From Actinoplanes teichomyceticus ATCC 31121 (GTDB taxonomy: Bacteria; Actinomycetota; Actinomycetes; Mycobacteriales; Micromonosporaceae), in assembly GCF_003711105.1 (NCBI RefSeq), contig NZ_CP023865.1, forward strand, positions 1,958,001-2,022,000: 64,000 nt of DNA. Direction: 5' to 3'. The notes beneath the pieces are model-generated. The model did no database searches. It was given only the letters and a program-made list of their open reading frames with translations, and was not told where the DNA came from. The position numbers and the translations under genes were made by a program. Shown here in pieces: positions 58,419 to 64,000 of the stretch. Each line of letters begins with the position of its first letter. The stretch's first letter is position 1.

Positions 58419-59687
58419 CTCCGCCGGTTGGGCGCGTACCAGGTCGCGGGTGATCCCGGCGATGTCGCGGGCGCCGGTCAACGCCATGGTCAGATCGAGC
58501 TCGGCCACCACGTTGCGGATCACCTCGGCCACGCCGTGCGCGCCGGCCAGGGCGAAGCCGTACAGATGCGGGCGGCCCAGCAGCACCGCGTCGGCGCCCA
58601 GCGCGAGCGCGGTGAAGACGTCCGCGCCGGTGCGGATCCCGCTGTCGAACAGCAGGGTCGGCTCCGGCCCCAGCTCGGCACGGATCCCGGCCAGGGCGTC
58701 CAGCGCCGCGATCGCGTTGTCCACCTGCCGCCCACCGTGGTTGCTGACCACGACCGCGTCCACGCCGATCTCGAACGCGCGGCGCGCGTCGGCCGGCGTC
58801 AGGATCCCTTTCAACACCACCGGCAGCCCGGTCCGCTGCTTCAGCGTCGCCAGGTGTGCCCAGCTCAGGCCGGGGTTGGAGTAGATGTCGAGGAACGTTT
58901 CGACGCTGGCGCGCGGGATCGGCGAGCGCAGGTTGGCCCAGAACGGACCCGGGTGGTTGCGGGCCATCGCCAGCAGCGCCCGGATCGCGCCCGGCGTCAC
59001 CCGGGGCCGCTCCCGGGGCCGGCCGGCGCGCTCGGCGACGATCTCCCGGAACACCGGGTCCGAGGTGTACTGGGCGATCCCCAGCCCCTTGGCGAACGGC
59101 AGCGAGCCGAGGTTCAGATCCTGCGGCCGCCAGCCCAGCACCGTGGTGTCCAGGGTGACCACCAGCGCGCCCGCGCCGATCCGCTCGGCCCGCGCGATCA
59201 GGCTGTCCACCAGCCGCTCGTCGGAGCTCCAGTAGAGCTGGAACCAGCGCGGGGCGTCGCCCATCGCGGCCGCGCACTCCTCCATCGGATTGCACCCCTG
59301 GCTGGAGAAGATGTACGGGGTGCCGGTCGCGGCGGCGCCCCGGGCGATCGCGAGGTCGCTGTCCCGCCCCATCAGCGCGCCCGCGCCGAGCGGGGCGAGG
59401 AGCACCGGGCTGGGCAGCCGGCGGCCCAGCAGCTCGACCGACAGGTCCCGGTCGACCGCGCCGGCCGCCATCCGGGGCACGATCGCCCACCGGTCGAAGG
59501 CCGCCCGGTTGCGCCGCATGGTCCGGCCCTCACCCGCGCCGCCGGCGACGTACGCCCAGGCCTCGGCGCTGCTCACCCGCCGTGCCCGGCGTTCCAGCTC
59601 GGCGAAGTCGGTCGGCACCGCCGGGCGGCGGCCCAGCGTGCCGGCGCGGTAGACGGCCGACTGGCGGGCGAGTCCGGCGTCCGGCAT
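58401..59687 (-). CDS. FMN-dependent 2-hydroxyacid oxidase (lactate 2-monooxygenase-like)
   Basis: A 428-residue FMN enzyme of the LldD/glycolate oxidase family. The long N-terminal segment (YRAGTLGRRPAVPTDFAELE) and the insertion near residue 200-260 (PFAKGLGIAQYTSDPVF) are typical of the lactate 2-monooxygenase subgroup. FMN and catalytic residues are seen in PVLLAPLGAGALM, WFQLYWSSD, VLKGILTPADA, the active-site His-Arg in VVSNHGGRQVDNAIAAL, and DSGIRTGADVFTALALGADAVLLGRP (near 355-380). It probably oxidises L-lactate or a similar acid. ATG 59687. Its 3' end is the seed of a 36-bp tandem repeat. Confidence 0.91.
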   Translation of the reverse strand: MPDAGLARQSAVYRAGTLGRRPAVPTDFAELERRARRVSSAEAWAYVAGGAGEGRTMRRNRAAFDRWAIVPRMAAGAVDRDLSVELLGRRLPSPVLLAPLGAGALMGRDSDLAIARGAAATGTPYIFSSQGCNPMEECAAAMGDAPRWFQLYWSSDERLVDSLIARAERIGAGALVVTLDTTVLGWRPQDLNLGSLPFAKGLGIAQYTSDPVFREIVAERAGRPRERPRVTPGAIRALLAMARNHPGPFWANLRSPIPRASVETFLDIYSNPGLSWAHLATLKQRTGLPVVLKGILTPADARRAFEIGVDAVVVSNHGGRQVDNAIAALDALAGIRAELGPEPTLLFDSGIRTGADVFTALALGADAVLLGRPHLYGFALAGAHGVAEVIRNVVAELDLTMALTGARDIAGITRDLVRAQPAERDGDG

Positions 59688-59731
59688 CCGAGGCTCCTAA
59701 CTTGTCGTACCCGGTGCGTAGGCTGCGGGTC

Positions 59732-61450
59732 GTGAGGGCGGATCCGAGCATTCTGCACGTGGATCTGGACGCCATGTTCGCCGCGGTCGAGCAGCGCGAC
59801 AAGGTCTCACTGCGTGGGCGTCCGGTGGTGGTCGGCGGGGTGGCCGGCCGGGGTGTGGTGGCCACCGCCTCCTACGAGGCACGCGCCTTCGGGGTGCGCT
59901 CGGCGATGCCGACGGCCCAGGCGCGGCGGCGCTCCCCGCCCAACACGGCGTTCCTGTCGCCCCGCTTCGCGGCGTACAAGAAGACCAGCGAGGTGGTGAT
60001 GCGGCTGCTGGCCGGGGTGTCGCCGCTGGTCGAGCAGGTGAGCATCGACGAGGCGTACGTGGATCTCGCGGTGACCGCCAACGACCTCAGCACCGCCGGC
60101 GTCACCGAGCTCGCGCTGCGCCTCAAGGCGGAGATCGCCGAGGCCACCGGCGGCGTCACCGGCTCGATCGGCGCCGCCTCGTCCAAGCTCCTCGCCAAGA
60201 TCGGTTCAGATCTCCACAAGCCGGACGGCCTGACCGTGGTCCCGCCCGGCGCGGAGCTGGCCGTGCTGCACCCGCTGCCGGTGAGCCGGCTGGGCGGGGT
60301 CGGCCCGGCCACCGAGCAGCGCCTGCACCGCTCCGGCGTGCGCACCGTCGGCGACCTGGCCGCGGTCCCGCTGGAGCTGCTCGTCGACTGGTTCGGCACC
60401 GCGCACGGGACCGGGCTGTACCGCCTGGCCCGGGCGCAGGACGACCGGCCGGTGGTCAGCGAGCGGGAGGCCAAGTCGGTCTCCGCGGAGGAGACGTTCG
60501 ACGTCGACGTGACCGATCCGGTGCGGCTGCACCGCGAGCTCGACCTGCTGGCCGCCCGGGTGGCCGGGCGGCTGCGGGGCAACGGGCTGACCGGGCGGAC
60601 GGTCAACATCAAGGTCCGGCACCACGACTTCACCACGGTGACCCGCGCGGTCACCCGGGAGCAGCCGACCGACGACGGGCGGCTGATCGCCCACCTGGCC
60701 CGGCGGCTGCTCGCCGAGATCGACACCTCCGGCGGGATCCGCCTGCTCGGGGTGGGCGTGTCGGCACTGGCCGATTTCGCCCAGGACGACCTGTTCTCCG
60801 GGGCCTTCGCCGGGGCGGCCGGTGACGTCTTCGGGCCGGCGGAGCTGTTCTGGGCCGGGGCACCCGAGCCGGGGCTGCTGGCGGCGGCCGCGCCGGGCAC
60901 GCCGGCGGGCGGGACGGCCGGGCCCGCCCCGGCCGTGCTGGGCGGGTTCGCGACCGGCGCCGCGTTGCCGGCCGCCGGTGATGCCGCCGCGCCCGCCGCC
61001 CCGCCCGATTCCGCCGGTTCGGCTGCCGCCGACCCGGCTGCCGCCGACCCGGCTGCCGCCGACCCGGCTGCCGCCGGCCCGGCTTTCGCCGCCGCGCCCG
61101 ATCCGACCGGCCCGGCTGCCGCGGCTTCCGCCGCTGGATCGGCTTCCGTCGCTGGCCCAGCTTCCGCTGGCCCGGCTGTCGCCGGGTCGGTGGAGCGGCC
61201 GGAGCCCGGCCCGGAGGAACCGCCCCGGGCGCCGGGTGGCGCGCCGTCGGTGACCTGGCGGCCGGGGCAGGACGTGCGGCACGAGGAGTACGGTGCGGGC
61301 TGGGTGTGCGGCAGCGGTCTGGGGCGGGTCACGGTCCGGTTCGAGGGGCCGCTGACCCCGCCCGGCCCGTCCCGCACGTTCGCCGTGGACGACCCGCGGC
61401 TGCATCCGACCGACCCGCCCGACTGGACGGCGCCCGCCGACGTGCCGTGA
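59732..61450 (+). CDS. dinB: DNA polymerase IV with repeat linker and Tudor-like tail
   Basis: A 572-residue Y-family translesion polymerase. The catalytic core (1-about 350) has [15 protein letters not shown] with the metal Asp, [29 protein letters not shown] with the Asp-Glu pair, [17 protein letters not shown] and the helix-hairpin-helix [16 protein letters not shown] low-complexity Ala/Pro/Gly linker follows (about 375-500) with four 15-bp repeats. The end ([27 protein letters not shown], near 510-540) resembles the Tudor-like C-terminal domain of UvrD/PcrA that binds RNA polymerase. The beta-clamp peptide QDDLF is present at about 351. GTG 59732 is the likely start; GTG 59714 is an alternative. 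Confidence 0.92.
   Translation: MRADPSILHVDLDAMFAAVEQRDKVSLRGRPVVVGGVAGRGVVATASYEARAFGVRSAMPTAQARRRSPPNTAFLSPRFAAYKKTSEVVMRLLAGVSPLVEQVSIDEAYVDLAVTANDLSTAGVTELALRLKAEIAEATGGVTGSIGAASSKLLAKIGSDLHKPDGLTVVPPGAELAVLHPLPVSRLGGVGPATEQRLHRSGVRTVGDLAAVPLELLVDWFGTAHGTGLYRLARAQDDRPVVSEREAKSVSAEETFDVDVTDPVRLHRELDLLAARVAGRLRGNGLTGRTVNIKVRHHDFTTVTRAVTREQPTDDGRLIAHLARRLLAEIDTSGGIRLLGVGVSALADFAQDDLFSGAFAGAAGDVFGPAELFWAGAPEPGLLAAAAPGTPAGGTAGPAPAVLGGFATGAALPAAGDAAAPAAPPDSAGSAAADPAAADPAAADPAAAGPAFAAAPDPTGPAAAASAAGSASVAGPASAGPAVAGSVERPEPGPEEPPRAPGGAPSVTWRPGQDVRHEEYGAGWVCGSGLGRVTVRFEGPLTPPGPSRTFAVDDPRLHPTDPPDWTAPADVP
61023..61082. repeat. 15-bp tandem repeat in the dinB linker, four copies
   Basis: Four GCTGCCGCCGACCCG units in frame encode AAADP repeats in the low-complexity linker. 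More degenerate copies flank the array. Confidence 0.9.
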
Positions 61451-61559
61451 CCAGGGGCGCGGACTCCGCCCGCCGACGTGCCGTGACCAGGGGCGCGGAC
61501 TCCGCCCGCCGCCCTGCCGTGACCAGCGGCGCGTGCCCCGCCCGTCGGCTCGGGAGTCC
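61432..61559. repeat. 36-bp tandem repeat spanning the dinB stop codon, three copies and a partial
   Basis: Units begin at 61432, 61468 and 61504, with a partial unit from 61540. The first two are identical over all 36 bases. The first contains the last codons and the TGA of dinB (61448-61450), and the same TGA recurs in frame in copies two and three. The rest of the gap to ctaD (61560-61697) shows no gene. Confidence 0.95.
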
Positions 61560-61697
61560 GGTGCGCGTCATCGAACCTGCCGATATTGGCGGATGGCGCA
61601 CCGCCGCGGGGTTGACCGAGAACAACAGATATGGAGCGGTTGGCGAGGCGAAATCGGGGGAGTACGAACAGGTCGAGAGTGTCTGGCTGGAGGTTGG

Positions 61698-63440
61698 ATG
61701 ACCACCGTCGCGCCGCGTCCCGTGCAGAGCCGGCCATGGCCGGTCCGCCGTCAGGTCAGAGGGTCCGCGCTGGCCCGCGTCCTGCGGACCACCGATGCCA
61801 AACAGATCGGCATCATGTACATGGTCACCGCGTTCGCCTGGTTCGTGCTCGGCGGCCTCCTCGCGCTCATCATGCGGGCCGAGCTGGCCCGGCCCGGCAT
61901 GCAGATGCTCTCGCCGGAGCAGTACAACCAGCTGTTCACCATGCATGGCACGATCATGCTGCTGTTCTTCGCGACGCCGATCGTGTTCGCCTTCGCCAAC
62001 TTCGTCGTCCCCATCCAGATCGGCGCGCCCGACGTCGCCTTCCCGCGGCTCAACGCGTTCGCCTACTGGTTGTACCTCTTCGGCGGCCTGATCGCCCTGG
62101 GCGGCTTCCTCACCCCGGGTGGGGCGGCCGACTTCGGCTGGACCGCCTACGTGCCGCTCAGCAACGGGGAGCACTCCCCGGGTGTGGGCGGCAACATGTG
62201 GGTGGTCGGCCTGGCCATCTCCGGCGTCGGCACCATCCTCGGCGCGGTCAACATGATCACCACGATCCTGACCCTGCGCGCGCCCGGGATGACCATGTTC
62301 CGGATGCCCATCATGACGTGGAACATCCTGCTCACCAGCCTGCTGGTGGTGCTGGTCTTCCCGTTCCTGGCGGCCGCGCTGTTCGCCCTCGCCGCGGACC
62401 GGGTGCTGCAGGCGCACGTGTTCGATGCGGCCACCGGCGGCCCGCTGCTCTGGCAGCACCTCTTCTGGTTCTTCGGCCATCCCGAGGTGTACATCATCGC
62501 CCTGCCGTTCTTCGGCATCATCACCGAGGTCGTCCCGGTCTTCAGCCGCAAGCCGGTCTTCGGCTACAAGCCGCTGGTGGCGGCCACCCTGCTGATCGCC
62601 GGGCTGTCGATGAGCGTCTGGGCGCACCACATGTTCGCCACCGGCCAGGTGCTGCTGCCGTTCTTCAGCCTGCTGAGCTACCTGATCGCGGTGCCCACCG
62701 GGATGAAGTTCTTCGTCTGGATCGGCACCATGTGGCGTGGCCAGCTCACCTTCGAGTCACCGATGCTGTTCGCCATCGGGTTCCTGGTGACGTTCCTGCT
62801 CGGCGGGCTGACCGGGGTGCTGCTGGCCTCCCCGCCGGTGGACTTCCACGTGCACGACAGCTACTTCGTGGTGGCGCACTTCCACTACGTGCTGTTCGGA
62901 ACGATCGTGTTCGCCGTGTTCTCCGGGATCTACTTCTGGTTCCCGAAGATGTTCGGGCGGATGCTCGACGACCGGCTCGGCAAGGTGCATTTCTGGCTCA
63001 CCTTCATCGGCTTCCACACCACCTTCCTGGTGCAGCACTGGCTGGGCAACGACGGCATGCCCCGGCGGTACGCGGACTATCTGGACACCGACGGGTTCAC
63101 CGGCCTGAACACCATCTCGACGATCGGGTCGTTCATCCTCGGGGCGGCGACGCTGCCGTTCCTCTACAACGTGTGGAAGTCGTACAAGAGCGGCAGGGTC
63201 GTCACCGCGAACGACCCGTGGGGGCATGGCAACTCGCTGGAGTGGGCGACGTCCTGCCCGCCGCCGCTGCGCAACTTCGACCGGATGCCGCGGATCCGGT
63301 CCGAGCGGCCCGCCTTCGACCTCAAGTTCCCCGAGCTCGCGGCCGGTGCGCAGACCGAGGCGGGACCGCCCGAGGGTGGGGCCCGCCCGCTCACCCAGGA
63401 ATCCCACGGCGGTGCGACTTACCAGGAAAGTCGAGAATAG
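61698..63440 (+). CDS. ctaD: Cytochrome c oxidase subunit I
   Basis: A 580-residue aa3-type haem-copper oxidase subunit I, the proton-pumping terminal oxidase core. Twelve membrane helices are expected. The ligands are visible: haem a His in [11 protein letters not shown], Cu_B His and cross-linked Tyr in [16 protein letters not shown], the His pair in WAHHMFATG, and haem His residues in [11 protein letters not shown]; the D-channel-type NMWVVG and K-channel Lys in the [11 protein letters not shown] region are kept. ATG 61698 follows GGAGG. The C-terminal 60 residues are a cytoplasmic tail. No other cta genes lie within the window. Confidence 0.96.
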   Translation: MTTVAPRPVQSRPWPVRRQVRGSALARVLRTTDAKQIGIMYMVTAFAWFVLGGLLALIMRAELARPGMQMLSPEQYNQLFTMHGTIMLLFFATPIVFAFANFVVPIQIGAPDVAFPRLNAFAYWLYLFGGLIALGGFLTPGGAADFGWTAYVPLSNGEHSPGVGGNMWVVGLAISGVGTILGAVNMITTILTLRAPGMTMFRMPIMTWNILLTSLLVVLVFPFLAAALFALAADRVLQAHVFDAATGGPLLWQHLFWFFGHPEVYIIALPFFGIITEVVPVFSRKPVFGYKPLVAATLLIAGLSMSVWAHHMFATGQVLLPFFSLLSYLIAVPTGMKFFVWIGTMWRGQLTFESPMLFAIGFLVTFLLGGLTGVLLASPPVDFHVHDSYFVVAHFHYVLFGTIVFAVFSGIYFWFPKMFGRMLDDRLGKVHFWLTFIGFHTTFLVQHWLGNDGMPRRYADYLDTDGFTGLNTISTIGSFILGAATLPFLYNVWKSYKSGRVVTANDPWGHGNSLEWATSCPPPLRNFDRMPRIRSERPAFDLKFPELAAGAQTEAGPPEGGARPLTQESHGGATYQESRE

Positions 63441-63460
63441 GGGCATTTGCCGGTATGCCC
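63441..63460 (+). terminator. Small hairpin directly after ctaD
   Basis: GGGCAT (63441-63446) and ATGCCC (63455-63460) form a 6-bp stem immediately after the ctaD stop, without a T-run. A weak terminator or 3'-end structure. Confidence 0.4.
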
Positions 63461-63554
63461 GAATAGCGGGCGGCTCAGGGAGCGGCCGTAGCCGGATCAG
63501 GGAGCTATCCGATGGAAGGTCGGACACTTCCTCCTTTATCCGGAAGGATGCTTC

Positions 63555-64000
63555 ATGCCGCTCGCCCGTCGCCCCGTTCCCCGGCCACGCCGTTCCCGCA
63601 GCGCCGCACCCGCCGCCGCCACGGCAGTCGCCGCCGTGGCGCTGGCGGTGCCCGCCATGCCCGCCACGGCCGGCGGCGCATCCTGCGGGACCGGGCGGTT
63701 CACCGCGACGTCGCAGGCCGACCTGGCGCGGATCGCCGTACTCGACCCGGGACCGCTCGCCGCCGGCCTGCCCGCCCTCGCCGACGTCCGCCTCGGCCCC
63801 GCGCACGGTGCCGTCGACACCCGCAACCGCAGCGGCAAGACCGCGGCCACCGCCGGATACGCCGATGCCCGGCTGCTCGGCATGCACCTGCCCGGGCTCC
63901 CGCTGCGCGACGCCGTCGCCGACCATCGGGCCCCCGGCCGGGGACCCGGCCCGGTGCAGGTCACGCTCGCCGCCCTCAACGCCGGCGGCCTGGCCACCGC
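63555..64000 (+). CDS. Secreted protein, N-terminal part (cut by window end)
   Basis: The frame begins at ATG 63555 after GGAAGG and is open to the right edge (148 codons visible). The N-terminus MPLARRPVPRPRRSRSAAP is basic, followed by a hydrophobic core (AATAVAAVALAVPAM) and a likely signal peptidase site at PATAGGA, so the product is exported. The mature part begins ASCGTGRFTATSQADLARIA and contains DTRNRSGKTAATAGYADARL. Similar secreted actinobacterial proteins exist, but the function is not clear to me. Confidence 0.75.
   Translation, partial: MPLARRPVPRPRRSRSAAPAAATAVAAVALAVPAMPATAGGASCGTGRFTATSQADLARIAVLDPGPLAAGLPALADVRLGPAHGAVDTRNRSGKTAATAGYADARLLGMHLPGLPLRDAVADHRAPGRGPGPVQVTLAALNAGGLAT

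Noticed and set aside
58016..58453. 145-codon plus-strand frame over the 36-bp repeat
   Set aside because: Mostly repeat translation, with an unconvincing start and overlap into the antisense of the FMN oxidase gene.

Overview
The window is a contiguous piece of chromosome from a high-GC actinobacterium. GC-ending codons, frequent GTG starts, a mycothiol-type DsbA-like oxidoreductase, a DUF3097 gene, a MurD2/MurL pair and an NgcEFG-type amino-sugar transporter point to the Micromonosporaceae, most likely an Actinoplanes relative (inferred from gene content, not from any search). I see no insertion sequence, prophage, CRISPR array, tRNA or rRNA; it reads as core and shell chromosome with two genes cut by the window edges.

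Layout. 1-9 kb: 3' end of ferrochelatase, HAD hydrolase, a Ser/His-type signal peptidase with a repeat-built N-terminus, two Nudix genes, two one-pass membrane proteins, DUF3097, and a divergent MocR regulator/EamA exporter pair with a repeat-type operator. 9-22 kb: beta-lactamase-fold hydrolase, NfeD-SPFH pair, small membrane proteins, TrmH-type methyltransferase, GNAT, a flavohemoprotein-like reductase whose globin domain lacks the haem ligands, cupin, DUF1963, and the divergent murL/murD2 pair that supplies D-Glu to peptidoglycan by epimerising UDP-MurNAc-L-Ala-L-Glu. 22-31 kb: an RpiR regulator followed by two complete binding-protein/permease/permease sets for (amino)sugars, the second NgcEFG-like; neither has its own ATPase. 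31-37 kb: a family A polymerase-like gene, metH under an SAH riboswitch, gluconokinase. 37-47 kb: DUF457 and DUF1707 membrane proteins, a histidine kinase/NarL regulator pair, Nudix, a membrane GGDEF cyclase, a GH63-like glucosidase. 47-53 kb: a fused TrpE/TrpG-type (PhzE-like) synthase behind a Trp-codon leader peptide and a complete attenuator, a single-domain receiver, and a GH3 beta-glucosidase with a divergent TetR gene and palindromic operator. 53-64 kb: NYN-domain protein, YccF, an ECF sigma factor fused to a zinc anti-sigma motif and an extracytoplasmic beta-helix (pectate-lyase-like) domain, an FMN 2-hydroxyacid oxidase, DNA polymerase IV with a Tudor-like tail, ctaD, and the start of a secreted protein.

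Two themes stand out. First, RNA- and DNA-level control elements are unusually readable: an SAH riboswitch whose P1 helix competes with a Shine-Dalgarno-sequestering hairpin, a textbook Trp attenuator, and TetR and MocR operators. Second, at least ten loci carry GC-rich tandem repeats of 15-39 bp, each with its own unit; at four of them the unit includes the stop codon of the upstream gene, as if the repeats grow from gene 3' ends. The most novel single protein is the sigma/anti-sigma/beta-helix fusion at 55.8-57.9 kb.
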